Positions 1-8,883 of a stretch of 64,000 bases of DNA are shown in pieces (position 1 is the stretch's first letter; each line of letters starts with the position of its first letter). Below the pieces are notes generated by a model. It had not been told where the DNA came from. It made no database searches and saw only the letters and a list, made by a program, of their open reading frames with translations. This DNA comes from Rhodocyclaceae bacterium (GTDB lineage Bacteria; Pseudomonadota; Gammaproteobacteria; Burkholderiales; Usitatibacteraceae). The stretch spans positions 1 through 64,000 of the forward strand of contig JADCIX010000007.1 in NCBI GenBank assembly GCA_020247545.1, read 5' to 3'. A program made the translations under genes and the position numbers.

Positions 1-87
1 GCTCTCCCCGCCAAGCAGTCCCAGCCCAATCCGTTCCCGCTCAACTTGATCCAAATGACAATACGTTTTCTCCGTCTCAGCTTCCAT
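1..87 (-). CDS. IS30-family transposase, N-terminal fragment (runs off window)
   Basis: Reading the minus strand from ATG at 87-85 gives 29 codons still open at the window edge. The peptide contains TYCHLDQVERERIG and ends GLLGGES, which resembles the helix-turn-helix start of IS30-type transposases (pattern Y-x-x-L-x-x-x-E-R-x-x-I, then G-x-S). A strong Shine-Dalgarno GGAGGTG lies just before the ATG. The protein would bind the element ends and, through a DDE core lying outside the window, catalyse transposition. The family call rests on a short segment, so it is likely but not certain. Whether the rest of the gene is intact cannot be seen. Confidence 0.6.
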   Translation of the reverse strand, partial: MEAETEKTYCHLDQVERERIGLGLLGGES

Positions 88-141
88 CAACACCTCCAAA
101 TAGTCATATATGGGGTGTTGCACTTGAATCTTTAGACCGCC
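1..141 (-). mobile_element. Terminal part of an IS30-type insertion sequence
   Basis: Upstream of the transposase start, the minus strand reads AGATTCAAGTGCAACACC at about 118-135. This resembles the terminal inverted repeat of IS30-type elements (GATTCAA ... CAAC pattern). I place the outer end near 141, just past the GGCGGTCT run. The exact boundary and the target duplication cannot be fixed because the other end is outside the window. The element abuts a palindromic tandem repeat; IS30-family elements are known to favour palindromic targets, so the two may be linked. Confidence 0.45.
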
Positions 142-190
142 TACTTCTATTGATGCTGCAAGTAGATATGGAAAACCATTTCAGCCACCC

Positions 191-640
191 CGTCCCAGCG
201 TACAACCGCAAGGGCCGCGCCGGGCGAAGCCCCAATTTTATTCAGCGCGGGGGATTCCGATATTAGGCTCCCGCCTTCGCGGGAGCGGGGAAATTCAGCA
301 TATTTACCTGCCGCATCAACCAAAACCTCAAAATTGGCGTCATTCCAGCGTACAACCACAAGGGCCGCGCCGGGCGAAGCCCCAATTTTATTCAGCGCGG
401 GGGATTCCGATATTAGGCTCCCGCCTTCGCGGGAGCGGGGAAATTCAGCATATTTACCTGCCGCATCAGCTAAAACCTCAAAATTGGCGTCATTCCAGCG
501 TACAACCACAAGGGCTGCGCCGGGCGAAGTCCCAATTTTATTCAGCGCGGGAGATTCCGATGTTAGGCTCCCGCCTTCGCGGGAGCGGGGAAACGCAGCA
601 TATTTACCTGCCACATCAACTAAAACCTCAAAAGTTGTCA
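191..640. repeat. Three tandem copies of a 150-bp palindrome-bearing repeat
   Basis: Copies span 191-340, 341-490 and 491-640 and are nearly identical; a decayed fourth start follows 640. Each unit carries a perfect 8-bp hairpin, GCTCCCGC-CTTC-GCGGGAGC, at 267-286, 417-436 and 567-586, plus a second GC-rich stretch with CGCCGGGCGAAGCCC. The look is that of REP-type extragenic palindromes. Because 150 is a multiple of three, both strands stay open (147-641 minus, 334-789 plus), but neither frame has a clear ribosome site or a recognisable domain, so I treat them as by-products of the repeat. The block lies downstream of the cobalamin adenosyltransferase gene. Confidence 0.85.
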
Positions 641-686
641 TTCAGCGGCGTGCCAAGCAAGCTGCGCCTCCCCAGCCGCAAGCGCG

Positions 687-1343
687 TCATGTGGCGCTCG
701 ATGTTGTTGGTTTGGCCGGCGTTTCCGGCGTGAGTGGCGTGTTCGGGGTATTCGGCACGGGATCGCGGGTCCAGAACACGTCGGGCTGACCGCATTCCCG
801 GTTAAATACGCGCGCCAAAATGAAGAGTAAGTCCGACAAACGATTCAGATAATGCAATGCGAGCGGCGAAACGTCGTCGCCAGCTGCCATTAGCGCGGCG
901 ACACTGCGTTCGGCACGGCGGGCCACCGTTCTCGACACGTGGCAATGGGCGGCGGCCAGTGAGCCTCCGGGCAAAATGAATTCCTTTAATGGCGGCAAAG
1001 ATGTATTGGCATCGCTTATGGCGTTGTCAAGCACCAGTAAGTGTGCATCGGTGATGGCGCGGTAGGTGGGGATACAAAGCTCCCCACCGAGATCGAATAA
1101 GCCATTTTGGATACGCGCCAGCAGCAGATCATGTCCCGATGAGTCGAACGGATTGGTGAATGATGGGGTGCTTCCGTTTCCGTTTCGAACCGCGCGCAAC
1201 ACGCCGAGTTGGCTGTTTAACTCATCGACATCCCCCAGTGCTTGTACGCGCAGGTGCGATTTGTGGATGCGTGAACCGTCGCCGAGACCGGTGGTTCCAT
1301 CGTCACCCGTGCGGGTGGTGACCTTCGAGATACGGTTAGCCAT
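687..1343 (-). CDS. Cob(I)alamin adenosyltransferase, PduO/MMAB type
   Basis: The enzyme transfers the 5'-deoxyadenosyl group of ATP to cob(I)alamin to give coenzyme B12. The 218-residue protein starts MANRISKVTTRTGDDG and shows the N-terminal ATP-binding motif TRTGDDGTTGLGDG, the helix RRAERSVAAL and the late LNRLSDLLFILAR segment, all typical of PduO-type trimeric enzymes. I chose ATG at 1343; an upstream TTG at 1370 adds nine residues unlike the family. The tail after about residue 185 is a Pro/Thr-rich stretch (TPETPAKP) that is probably disordered. It is divergent from accA with under 100 nt between. No cobalamin riboswitch was recognised upstream. Confidence 0.9.
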   Translation of the reverse strand: MANRISKVTTRTGDDGTTGLGDGSRIHKSHLRVQALGDVDELNSQLGVLRAVRNGNGSTPSFTNPFDSSGHDLLLARIQNGLFDLGGELCIPTYRAITDAHLLVLDNAISDANTSLPPLKEFILPGGSLAAAHCHVSRTVARRAERSVAALMAAGDDVSPLALHYLNRLSDLLFILARVFNRECGQPDVFWTRDPVPNTPNTPLTPETPAKPTTSSAT

Positions 1344-1435
1344 GAATCGCCCAATCTGAATGTGAAACAATTATAGGGGCGCAACTTGGTATGATGCGGG
1401 CTTACGTCATTACTTGGCACCCCATAAACGCACGC

Positions 1436-2419
1436 ATGACGGCCACCACCCCAACAAAACTGACCTTTCTGGATTTCGAGCAGCCGATCGCGGAACTCGA
1501 GACCAAGATCGAAGAATTGCGCTACGTGCAGGATGATTCCGCCGTCGACATTTCGGCAGAGATCGGCAAACTCGCGAAAAAAAGCCAGACGCTAACCAAA
1601 GACATCTACGCCAAACTCTCGGCCTGGCAGATTTCACAGGTGGCCCGCCACCCGCAGCGCCCCTATACGCTTGACTACATCCGCATGCTGATGACCGATT
1701 TTGAGGAATTACACGGCGATCGCTCCTATGCCGATGACCCGGCTATTGTTGGTGGGCTGGCGCGATTTAATGGGCAAACCGTGATGGTCCTCGGACACCA
1801 GAAGGGGCGCGATACCAAAGAGCGGCAGCGCCGTAATTTTGGAATGCCGCGACCTGAAGGATACCGAAAGGCACTGCGCTTGATGAAACTCGCGGAGAAG
1901 TTTGGCGTACCACTACTCACATTTGTTGACACGCCCGGCGCGTATCCGGGCGTTGGCGCGGAAGAACGTGGCCAGTCTGAGGCGATCGGCCACAATCTTT
2001 ATGTGCTGGCGGGGCTCAAGGTTCCGGTGGTTTGCACCATCATTGGCGAAGGTGGTTCGGGTGGTGCGCTCGCCATTGCTGTGGGCGACGTCACCTACAT
2101 GTTGCAGTATTCGACGTACTCGGTGATTACGCCTGAAGGTTGTGCGGCGATTCTGTGGAAAGATCAAGCCAAAGCGCAAGACGCGGCGGAAGCACTGAAC
2201 ATCACGGCACCCAAATTGAAAGCGCTGGGGTTGGTGGATAAGGTGTTGAGCGAGCCGCTCGGTGGAGCGCATCGCGATCACAAGGCGGCTGGTGCGTCGG
2301 TGAAAAAGGCGATTGCCGAGTCACTTAAACAACTCAAAGACTTGACGCCAGAAAAACTTGTGCAAGAACGCCAGAAAAAACTACTTCAGCTCGGCAAGTT
2401 CAAAGAAGTCGACCAATAG
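1436..2419 (+). CDS. accA: Acetyl-CoA carboxylase carboxyltransferase subunit alpha
   Basis: AccA joins AccD in the cytoplasmic carboxyltransferase that moves CO2 from carboxybiotin to acetyl-CoA, giving malonyl-CoA for fatty-acid synthesis. The protein opens with [20 protein letters not shown], the usual AccA coiled N-terminus, followed by the crotonase-fold core with [30 protein letters not shown] and [11 protein letters not shown]. From ATG 1436 it is 327 residues, close to the family length. An in-frame ATG at 1391 would add 15 residues, but it sits inside a -10-like TATGAT (1390-1395), so I prefer 1436. Neither start has a clear Shine-Dalgarno. It is followed after 14 nt by tilS. Confidence 0.95.
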   Translation: MTATTPTKLTFLDFEQPIAELETKIEELRYVQDDSAVDISAEIGKLAKKSQTLTKDIYAKLSAWQISQVARHPQRPYTLDYIRMLMTDFEELHGDRSYADDPAIVGGLARFNGQTVMVLGHQKGRDTKERQRRNFGMPRPEGYRKALRLMKLAEKFGVPLLTFVDTPGAYPGVGAEERGQSEAIGHNLYVLAGLKVPVVCTIIGEGGSGGALAIAVGDVTYMLQYSTYSVITPEGCAAILWKDQAKAQDAAEALNITAPKLKALGLVDKVLSEPLGGAHRDHKAAGASVKKAIAESLKQLKDLTPEKLVQERQKKLLQLGKFKEVDQ

Positions 2420-2433
2420 CAGGCGCTCCTGCG

Positions 2434-3402
2434 ATGACAGTCATTGAGCAGGCAGTCGCTGATTGCTTGAGCCGTTGCCAAGTTGGTGGGCAAGTGGCGG
2501 TCGCCCTTTCCGGCGGCATCGATTCGATGGTGCTGCTCGACTCGGTTCACCGCATTTTGGCGGCGGGTGCTCTTGGCGGCCATCCGGCGATCGAGCTCAC
2601 TGCATTGCATGTCCATCACGGGTTGAGCGCCAATGCCGACGACTGGATGGCATTTTGTCAGCGCGAGTGTGATGCGCGCGACATTCCCCTGACAGTGGTC
2701 CGAATTCAACTCGACCGCTACCAAACGCAAGGGCAGGGAATCGAGGGTGCGGCAAGAGCCGCACGATACGCGGCCTTTCAAACACAACCCGCCGCAACGA
2801 TTCTCGCCGGGCAACATGCGGATGATCAGGCAGAAACCGTGCTTCACCAGTTGCTGCGAGGTACGGGCTTGGCCGGACTGGCAGCGATGGGGGAAGTGCG
2901 TCAGTTAGCGTCCGGCCAACAGTTGGTGCGCCCACTCCTCGGGCAACCACGCTCGGCCATCGAGGAATATGCGGCGCAGCGCGGTCTTGCGTGGGTCACG
3001 GATGAATCCAACGATGACACCACCTACACACGAAATTTCATTCGGCATGAGTTGTTGCCGTTCATTGAAGGGCGTTTTCCACAAGCCAAAGCTTCGTTAA
3101 CACGGACCGCGCGGCACGCGGCCGAGAGCGCAGCGATGATGGAAGCACTGGCTAAGATCGATTTGCAGTGGAATGGGGTGGTGGCCGGCGCTGAGACGCT
3201 CGATACATTGCCGAAGTCCCGCCAGACCAATGCGCTGTATTACTGGTTGCGATGGCACGGCATTTCGGCCCCCTCGCACGCACAGCTTGACGAGTGGGCT
3301 AGCCAGTTGTTTCGCGATTCCCCAACCGATAAGCCGCACCAAGCCGGTGGCCACGATTTTGTGATTCGACGCCAGCGTGGCAAGTTGTTACTTAGCCGCT
3401 AG
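2434..3402 (+). CDS. tilS: tRNA(Ile)-lysidine synthase
   Basis: TilS ligates lysine to C34 of the CAU-anticodon tRNA-Ile, so that it reads AUA codons. The PP-loop ATP-binding motif SGGIDS is at residues 26-31, and GQHADDQAETVLHQLLRG and the RNFIRHELLP segment are also family marks. At 322 residues it is about 100 shorter than the E. coli enzyme: the N-terminal domain and the middle substrate domain are present, while the C-terminal TilS_C domain appears absent. It lies 14 nt after accA and is probably co-transcribed with it. Confidence 0.93.
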   Translation: MTVIEQAVADCLSRCQVGGQVAVALSGGIDSMVLLDSVHRILAAGALGGHPAIELTALHVHHGLSANADDWMAFCQRECDARDIPLTVVRIQLDRYQTQGQGIEGAARAARYAAFQTQPAATILAGQHADDQAETVLHQLLRGTGLAGLAAMGEVRQLASGQQLVRPLLGQPRSAIEEYAAQRGLAWVTDESNDDTTYTRNFIRHELLPFIEGRFPQAKASLTRTARHAAESAAMMEALAKIDLQWNGVVAGAETLDTLPKSRQTNALYYWLRWHGISAPSHAQLDEWASQLFRDSPTDKPHQAGGHDFVIRRQRGKLLLSR

Positions 3403-3478
3403 CCAGAAAACATGCTCCCAGTTTGGTTGTCTGAGCGCCCGCTTGGGCCAATGCCGCGTCTCGGCTTCGCCGCCTCCG

Positions 3479-3487
3479 TGGTATACT
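3479..3487 (+). promoter_or_regulatory. Extended -10 promoter element upstream of ndk
   Basis: TGGTATACT fits the TGn-TATAAT extended -10 pattern (5 of 6 in the hexamer). It is 72 nt before the ndk ATG, in the only sizeable gap between tilS and ndk (3403-3559). No good -35 is seen, as is common for extended -10 promoters. It would drive ndk and the long operon behind it. Confidence 0.45.
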
Positions 3488-3559
3488 CGAACGTTGCGTG
3501 AAGTAGTTTTTTTCTTCAAAAAATCATCAACTTAAGTCTATTTCTTTACGGAGTTTCAA

Positions 3560-3985
3560 ATGGCGGTCGAACGTACAATTTCCATCATCAAACCGGACGC
3601 AGTCGCGAAAAACGTGATCGGTCAAATCTATTCGCGCTTTGAAGGTGCGGGATTGAAGATCGTCGCCGCGCGCATGACACAGCTCTCGCAGAAAACGGCG
3701 GAAGAGTTTTATGGCATTCATCGTGAGCGTCCTTTCTTCAAGGATTTGGTCGCGTTCATGATCTCGGGTCCGGTGATGATTCAGGTACTTGAGGGCGATA
3801 ACGCCATCGCCAAGAATCGTGATCTGATGGGTGCAACCGATCCGAAGAAAGCTGCTCCAGGCACCATTCGTGCGGACTTCGCGGATTCCATTGACGCCAA
3901 CGCTGTTCACGGCTCTGACGGCCCCGACACCGCCAAGCACGAAATCGGCTTTTTCTTCCCCGGCATGGATGTGTTGTCCCGCTAA
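3560..3985 (+). CDS. ndk: Nucleoside diphosphate kinase
   Basis: Ndk transfers the terminal phosphate of ATP to nucleoside diphosphates through a phosphohistidine. The 141-residue protein has the family start [11 protein letters not shown] and the active-site NAVHGSD with His117. Length and sequence are those of an intact bacterial Ndk. The ATG follows a CGGAG ribosome site by 5 nt. It heads the run ndk-rlmN-pilW-rodZ-ispG, an order conserved in beta- and gammaproteobacteria. Confidence 0.97.
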   Translation: MAVERTISIIKPDAVAKNVIGQIYSRFEGAGLKIVAARMTQLSQKTAEEFYGIHRERPFFKDLVAFMISGPVMIQVLEGDNAIAKNRDLMGATDPKKAAPGTIRADFADSIDANAVHGSDGPDTAKHEIGFFFPGMDVLSR

Positions 3986-4007
3986 GGCGGCGCATACCCG
4001 TTGATCC

Positions 4008-5162
4008 ATGGCTGTCCCCCAATCCGCCATCGGCGATAAGCCCAATCTCCTCGGCATGACATTGCCGGAGATGACGGCTTTTTTCGCCGCAATGGGGGAG
4101 AAGCCATTTCGGGCGAAACAGGTGTTTCGTTGGATTCATCATGGAGGTGTGGATAAATTCGACGCGATGACCGATCTCGCCAAGTCGCTACGCGAAAAAC
4201 TGCCGCAAGTCGCGGTGATTCAAGCGCCGAAGTTGATGACCGAGCAGGCTTCCAGCGACGGTACGCGCAAGTGGTTGCTCGATGTGGGCACGGGCAATGG
4301 CATAGAAGTGGTTTTTATCCCCGAGGCAGACCGTGGCACGCTGTGTGTCTCGTCGCAAGTCGGCTGTGCATTGGATTGCACGTTTTGCTCGACCGGTAAA
4401 CAAGGCTTTAACCGCAACCTCACAACGGCCGAGATCATCGGCCAGTTGTGGTGGGCAAATAGGGCGATGGGCAAGGATCCAAAGGGCGAGCGCATTGTCT
4501 CGAATGTGGTGATGATGGGCATGGGTGAGCCGCTGGCCAATTTCGACAACGTCACCAATGCGATGGACATCATGCTCGACGACCATGCCTACGGGCTGTC
4601 GCGTCGTCGTGTCACACTTTCGACTTCTGGCGTGGTGCCGAATTTGAAGCGTCTAAAAGAGCGTTGTCCCGTGGCACTCGCGGTATCGTTGCACGCACCG
4701 AACGATTCGCTGCGCGACGTACTGGTGCCGATCAACCAAAAGTATCCGCTGGCTGAGTTACTGGCCACGATCAAAGACTATCTGCAAGCCGCGCCGCGTG
4801 ATTTTGTGACCTTCGAGTATGTGATGCTCGACGGCGTAAACGATTCTGTGCAGCATGCCCACGAATTGGCGAAACTCGTATCAGGCATCGAATGCAAATT
4901 CAACTTAATCCCGTGGAACCCCTTCCCAGACGCTCCCTACGCGCGCTCGAGCAACAATGCAATTCATCGTTTCCGCGACGTTTTGCAGCAGGCCGGGTTG
5001 ATTGTCACAGTGCGGAAAACAAGGGGTGATGATATTGATGCTGCCTGTGGCCAACTCGCCGGTCAGGTGGTCGACAAATCGCACCGAACGCAGCAAAATA
5101 ATCGCGGCAGCAGCAACCCATCCCGCACCATCCCGATAATAAACGCGGGTTTGACTGTTTAA
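4008..5162 (+). CDS. rlmN: Dual-specificity 23S rRNA A2503 / tRNA A37 C2-methyltransferase
   Basis: This radical-SAM enzyme methylates C2 of A2503 in 23S rRNA and A37 in some tRNAs. The 4Fe-4S cysteines are Cys120, Cys124 and Cys127 in CALDCTFC. The AdoMet-contact motif is GMGEP, and the methyl-carrying Cys347 lies in [10 protein letters not shown]. The 384-residue length is normal. The last 25 residues are a Ser/Asn/Arg-rich tail that looks disordered. It starts 22 nt after ndk. Confidence 0.96.
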   Translation: MAVPQSAIGDKPNLLGMTLPEMTAFFAAMGEKPFRAKQVFRWIHHGGVDKFDAMTDLAKSLREKLPQVAVIQAPKLMTEQASSDGTRKWLLDVGTGNGIEVVFIPEADRGTLCVSSQVGCALDCTFCSTGKQGFNRNLTTAEIIGQLWWANRAMGKDPKGERIVSNVVMMGMGEPLANFDNVTNAMDIMLDDHAYGLSRRRVTLSTSGVVPNLKRLKERCPVALAVSLHAPNDSLRDVLVPINQKYPLAELLATIKDYLQAAPRDFVTFEYVMLDGVNDSVQHAHELAKLVSGIECKFNLIPWNPFPDAPYARSSNNAIHRFRDVLQQAGLIVTVRKTRGDDIDAACGQLAGQVVDKSHRTQQNNRGSSNPSRTIPIINAGLTV

Positions 5163-5192
5163 TTTTGCACCCATCGATCAAGGCGGCACCCC

Positions 5193-5978
5193 ATGAATCG
5201 TTCTGTATCTGTGCTGGTCTTAATCGTATTGCTGGTATTGCAGTCGGCATGCAGCACCACAACGACCACTGAACAAAAGCAGGCCGACATGGCGGGCAAG
5301 ACCGACCCCACGCAGCGCGCGCAGATCCATACTGAGCGGGCGGCCGAATACTACCGTCTGGGATTGCTATCGGTGGCTTTGGAAGCGGCCAAGCAGTCCG
5401 TCGCCGCCCAATCTTCTTACGCACCGGCCCACAACATGCTGGCGTTGATTTACATGGAGCTGCGCGAGGACAGTAAGGCGCAGGCGTCGTTTGAACAAGC
5501 CATCCGTCTTGCACCAAATGAGTCCGACTTTCTCAACAACTTCGGCTGGTTCATTTGCCAACGGCAAAACGCGCAACGCTCGTTGCCATACTTTGAGCGG
5601 GCGATCCGCAACCCGCTGTACACTACACCGCACCGCGCCTTGTATAACGCCGGGGTGTGTGCGCGTAAAGCAGGCGACATGAAGGCGGCCGAGAGCAATT
5701 TACGCGCTGCGTTGCAGCGTGCGCCTGAATTTGCCGCAGCACTGTATGAACTCGCCGATCTTTCCTACGCGCAGGGCCGCACCAAAGAGGCCGACCTCGT
5801 TTTTGCACGCTACACGAAGTCAGTGCGCGACCCGGATGCCAATGCCTTGTTACTCGGTGTGCGGATCGCTCGCGCTACCGGTGACCGCAATGGCGAGGCC
5901 GGCTACCTCTCCCAGCTGCGCCGCCGTTTCCCTGATTCAGTGCAGACACGCGACGCTATTTCGGGGCTTCCACAATAA
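5193..5978 (+). CDS. pilW: Type IV pilus biogenesis/stability lipoprotein PilW (PilF), TPR protein
   Basis: This is an outer-membrane-targeted TPR lipoprotein that in known systems helps assemble or stabilise the PilQ secretin. The N-terminus is a hydrophobic signal ending LQSAC, with the lipid-bearing Cys at residue 20; Gln at -3 is unusual for a lipobox. After a Thr-rich stretch come about six TPR motifs (for example AEYYRLGLLSVALEAAKQS and APAHNMLALIYMELRED), 261 residues in all. No other pilus gene is in the window. It sits in the conserved rlmN-pilW-rodZ order, and its stop codon is followed directly by the rodZ ATG. Confidence 0.88.
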   Translation: MNRSVSVLVLIVLLVLQSACSTTTTTEQKQADMAGKTDPTQRAQIHTERAAEYYRLGLLSVALEAAKQSVAAQSSYAPAHNMLALIYMELREDSKAQASFEQAIRLAPNESDFLNNFGWFICQRQNAQRSLPYFERAIRNPLYTTPHRALYNAGVCARKAGDMKAAESNLRAALQRAPEFAAALYELADLSYAQGRTKEADLVFARYTKSVRDPDANALLLGVRIARATGDRNGEAGYLSQLRRRFPDSVQTRDAISGLPQ

Positions 5979-7121
5979 ATGGTTCAGAGTGATCCCAAGT
6001 CGACCAACGACGCTGCGCCACGCGACCATACGGTCGGCGGGTTTGTCTTGACCAACCCGGAAGCAGAACTGCACGAGCCGCAATCCGTAGGTGAGTTACT
6101 GGGTGCGGGTCGCGTGCTCGCCGGACTTTCTATCGCCGAGGTTGCCAATCGCTTACGCATGAGTATCAAACAAGTTGATGCGCTCGAACGCGGCCAATAT
6201 GAACTTCTGCCGTCAGGTACATTTTTGCGTGGTTTTGTTCGCAATTACGCGAAAGCGGTGGGTGTTGATACCGAGGCTGCCTTACGGGTGCTCGAACGCA
6301 CTCATACTGATGCACATGCTCTGTCGGCGACGCCCGTCTTGGCACCAGCTGGGCTGGCGGCACCCGTCTCGTTTCAGGCGGGTGGCGAGTCTCTTGCGAC
6401 GCCGACCTCGAGAGCTATCATTGCCGTCCTGTTATTGGCTTGTTTGGCTGTAGTGGTTTGGTACTGGTGGCATTTTGTCAGGCCGCATCTGGCCGACGGC
6501 GGACGACCCGCAGAAAAAGAGGCGGTGGTCCAGCCCACGCTGCTCCCGGCGCTACCGTCTGCCACGGCCACCGCCGGTAGTACAGTCGATTCGACTTCGG
6601 CACAAGACCCGACTCCAGTCGCGGGGGCGACGGTGGCCGGTATAAGGAGCGGTGGCGCAACGAATACTGACCGCGATACAAACGCGCCGCCCGTTGAGTC
6701 GAAACGGACAATACCGGGATCACCGTCGCCATCCCCACCCCCACCCCCAAATACAACCTCCGCGCGACCGCAGGCAGCCCCAGATATCACCTCGCTTAGC
6801 CAGACGCAATTGACTTCCCAAAAACTGCCAGTTGTCGTCACGGCGGCGAATGAGAAAGACGCAAATAGCAAACGCGCCGGTGAGACCGGGGTGATTGGCT
6901 TTACGTTTTCCGGTGAGTCCTGGGTAGAAGTCGTCGACGGCGGCGGCCGCATTGTCATCTCACGTCGGTACGCGGCGGGTGAAGCTGATGAAGTGGCCGG
7001 GCGCGGCCCGTTTTCCGTAGTCGTTGGCAATGCTCAGGCCACACGCATGGCATATAACGGCCGAGAATTTGATCTGGCCCCCCATACCAAGTCGGCTGTC
7101 GCGCGGGTGACGGTGAAGTAA
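5979..7121 (+). CDS. rodZ: RodZ-like cytoskeletal membrane protein (HTH plus DUF4115)
   Basis: RodZ links the MreB cytoskeleton to the wall-elongation machinery. Residues about 37-103 are an Xre-type helix-turn-helix (GELLGAGRVLAGLSIAEVA, ending RGFVRNYAKAVGVD). A single membrane segment covers about 146-165. A long Pro/Ser/Thr-rich periplasmic linker with SPSPPPPPN follows, and the last 85 residues match the DUF4115 domain (FSGESWVEVVDGGGRIV). The ATG directly abuts the pilW stop, implying coupled translation. Length (380) is within the family range. Confidence 0.9.
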   Translation: MVQSDPKSTNDAAPRDHTVGGFVLTNPEAELHEPQSVGELLGAGRVLAGLSIAEVANRLRMSIKQVDALERGQYELLPSGTFLRGFVRNYAKAVGVDTEAALRVLERTHTDAHALSATPVLAPAGLAAPVSFQAGGESLATPTSRAIIAVLLLACLAVVVWYWWHFVRPHLADGGRPAEKEAVVQPTLLPALPSATATAGSTVDSTSAQDPTPVAGATVAGIRSGGATNTDRDTNAPPVESKRTIPGSPSPSPPPPPNTTSARPQAAPDITSLSQTQLTSQKLPVVVTAANEKDANSKRAGETGVIGFTFSGESWVEVVDGGGRIVISRRYAAGEADEVAGRGPFSVVVGNAQATRMAYNGREFDLAPHTKSAVARVTVK

Positions 7122-7169
7122 CCGCCATACGTTATTGATATTTTTGCTCCACTGCTAGGCTTTAATCGT

Positions 7170-8447
7170 ATGTTTAATCAGATTGCGCGCCGCAAATCCC
7201 GTCAAGTGAAGGTTGGCCATGTATTGGTTGGTGGTGGTGCACCCATCATGGTGCAGTCGATGACCAATACCGATACTGAAGATGTTGCCGCCACCGTCGC
7301 ACAGGTCGCCGAGCTGGCACGAGCCGGGTCAGAGGTGGTGCGGATCACCGTGAACACCATGGAGGCCGCGCGCGCCGTTGCGCTGATTCGGGCGCAGCTC
7401 GATGCAATGGGCGTTACCGTGCCGTTAGTCGGGGACTTTCATTTCAACGGGCATAAATTATTGACTGAAGTCCCGGCATGTGCAGAGGCGCTGGCGAAGC
7501 TGCGTATCAATCCGGGTAATGTCGGACACGGCGCGAAACGTGACGACCAATTTGCGGCCATGATCCAAACCGCAATCAAGTACAACAAACCGGTGCGTAT
7601 TGGCGTGAACTGGGGCTCGCTCGATCCGGAGCTGATCGGTCGGATGATGGACGAGAACGGCAAATTGCCGGTGCCCAAGGATGCGGATGAAGTGATGCGT
7701 GAGGCGCTGATTTTTTCCGCACTCGACAGCGCCGCGAAAGCGGAAGAACTGGGGCTTGGCGGCGACATGATTTGTTTGTCGTGCAAGGTAAGCTCGGTGC
7801 AGGATTTGATTGCCGTGTACCGCGACCTCGCGAGGCGTTGCGACTACCCTCTGCACTTGGGACTCACCGAAGCGGGCATGGGCTCCAAAGGGATCGTCGC
7901 CTCAACTGCTGCACTTGCGGTGCTGCTGCAAGAAGGGATTGGTGACACGATTCGTATTTCGCTCACTCCTGAGCCGGGAGGTGATCGCACCAAAGAGGTG
8001 ATCGTCGCGCAAGAAATTTTGCAGACCATGGGCTTGCGTTCATTCACGCCAATGGTAGCAGCCTGCCCGGGGTGCGGACGCACCACTAGTACTTACTTCC
8101 AGGAACTCGCCGAGAGTATTCAATCGTATCTGCGTAACCAGATGCCGGTGTGGAAAACCAAGTATCCGGGTGTGGAAGACATGCACGTCGCCGTCATGGG
8201 CTGTGTGGTGAACGGGCCGGGTGAATCGAAACTTGCCAATATTGGCATTTCGTTGCCGGGTTCGGGTGAGCGCCCGGTCGCACCGGTGTACATCGACGGT
8301 GAAAAAGCGGTCACGCTAAAGGGCGACCACATCGCAGAAGAGTTTCAAGCATTGGTCGATAACTACGTTGCGACCACCTACGCGCCGGGTGCGACCAGAA
8401 AATCGCAGCAACGTCGCAAGGAAATCCCGATCAAACAGGTTGCTTGA
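7170..8447 (+). CDS. ispG: 4-hydroxy-3-methylbut-2-enyl diphosphate synthase
   Basis: IspG (GcpE) converts MEcPP to HMBPP in the non-mevalonate isoprenoid pathway. The iron-sulfur ligands are visible: Cys299 and Cys302 in ACPGCGRTT, Cys345 in [10 protein letters not shown] and Glu352 in the same motif. The TIM-barrel part starts [20 protein letters not shown]. At 425 residues it is the longer proteobacterial form. In related genomes hisS follows directly; here about 3.4 kb of extra sequence intervenes. Confidence 0.96.
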   Translation: MFNQIARRKSRQVKVGHVLVGGGAPIMVQSMTNTDTEDVAATVAQVAELARAGSEVVRITVNTMEAARAVALIRAQLDAMGVTVPLVGDFHFNGHKLLTEVPACAEALAKLRINPGNVGHGAKRDDQFAAMIQTAIKYNKPVRIGVNWGSLDPELIGRMMDENGKLPVPKDADEVMREALIFSALDSAAKAEELGLGGDMICLSCKVSSVQDLIAVYRDLARRCDYPLHLGLTEAGMGSKGIVASTAALAVLLQEGIGDTIRISLTPEPGGDRTKEVIVAQEILQTMGLRSFTPMVAACPGCGRTTSTYFQELAESIQSYLRNQMPVWKTKYPGVEDMHVAVMGCVVNGPGESKLANIGISLPGSGERPVAPVYIDGEKAVTLKGDHIAEEFQALVDNYVATTYAPGATRKSQQRRKEIPIKQVA

Positions 8448-8512
8448 GGTTCTGCCAGCATCAAGCGCTGCCCGCTTTTTTGTCGCTGCTAATTATTTCT
8501 GAGGAGACCAAT

Positions 8513-8755
8513 ATGAACCGACTTTCACTTGCATCCATCGTGTTGGCCACCGCAGCGCTCGTCGGATGTGCGTCGACTGACTCTGGTCCCGCAAAAGCGG
8601 CGACGACCGCCAATGCAAAGGAGGGCGGTGAGATTGTGACCGGTAGCCGGATCTCGCGCACTTCGACGGATAGACTGATCAAATCCACTGTGCAAGACAA
8701 AGCTGATGAGCCTGTCCGCTCGATGGGTAACGTCGTTGGGCGCCCGGGCGGCTAA
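8513..8755 (+). CDS. Small hypothetical lipoprotein (80 aa)
   Basis: Function is unknown. ATG 8513 follows GAGGAG by 7 nt, a strong start, so I trim the longer open frame that begins at 8444. The first 19 residues form a lipoprotein signal with a clean lipobox LVGC (Cys19). The mature part is polar and contains EIVTGSRISR, which resembles the TonB-receptor N-terminal motif EIVVTGSRI although no receptor domain follows. It ends in VVGRPGG. It is 65 nt after ispG, so it could be co-transcribed, and it is followed by an interspersed repeat and a strong terminator. Confidence 0.7.
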   Translation: MNRLSLASIVLATAALVGCASTDSGPAKAATTANAKEGGEIVTGSRISRTSTDRLIKSTVQDKADEPVRSMGNVVGRPGG

Positions 8756-8775
8756 CCCTAGGCAGGGCGGGGCAT

Positions 8776-8818
8776 TTCAGGCAAGATTGCTTGAAGAAGG
8801 CCGTCGTTGTTAGAGTTT
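8776..8818 (+). repeat. 43-bp interspersed repeat, copy A
   Basis: Matches 58092-58134 without gaps at 35 of 43 positions and resembles 34709-34738. Its first 20 nt form an imperfect hairpin: TTCAGGCA, four free bases, then TGCTTGAA, with one G-U pair. It sits in the 81-nt space between the small lipoprotein gene and a terminator. I do not know this element by name. Confidence 0.65.
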
Positions 8819-8836
8819 GCTCAGTTGGATTGATAC

Positions 8837-8866
8837 AAAAAAGCGCACCCTTGGGTGCGCTTTTTT
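8837..8866. terminator. Bidirectional rho-independent terminator
   Basis: A perfect inverted repeat: six A, GCGCACCC, TT, GGGTGCGC, six T. The A and T tracts serve as U-tails on either strand. It sits between the converging ispG/lipoprotein unit (plus) and the protease gene (minus) and should end both transcripts. Confidence 0.93.
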
Positions 8867-8883
8867 GTTGGTGCGACGCGCCC

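Noticed and set aside
191-640. CRISPR array
   Set aside because: Units are 150 bp and adjoining, with no short repeats separated by unique spacers, and no cas genes.
147-641. 164-residue minus-strand frame with 50-residue repeats
   Set aside because: It is the tandem REP-like array read through because the unit is 150 bp; no ribosome site, no domain, hairpins in every unit.
334-789. 151-residue plus-strand frame
   Set aside because: Opposite reading of the same array; its end overlaps the adenosyltransferase gene.
1344-1435. Cobalamin riboswitch before the adenosyltransferase gene
   Set aside because: The divergent gap is under 100 nt and shows no B12-box-like element, too short for that riboswitch.
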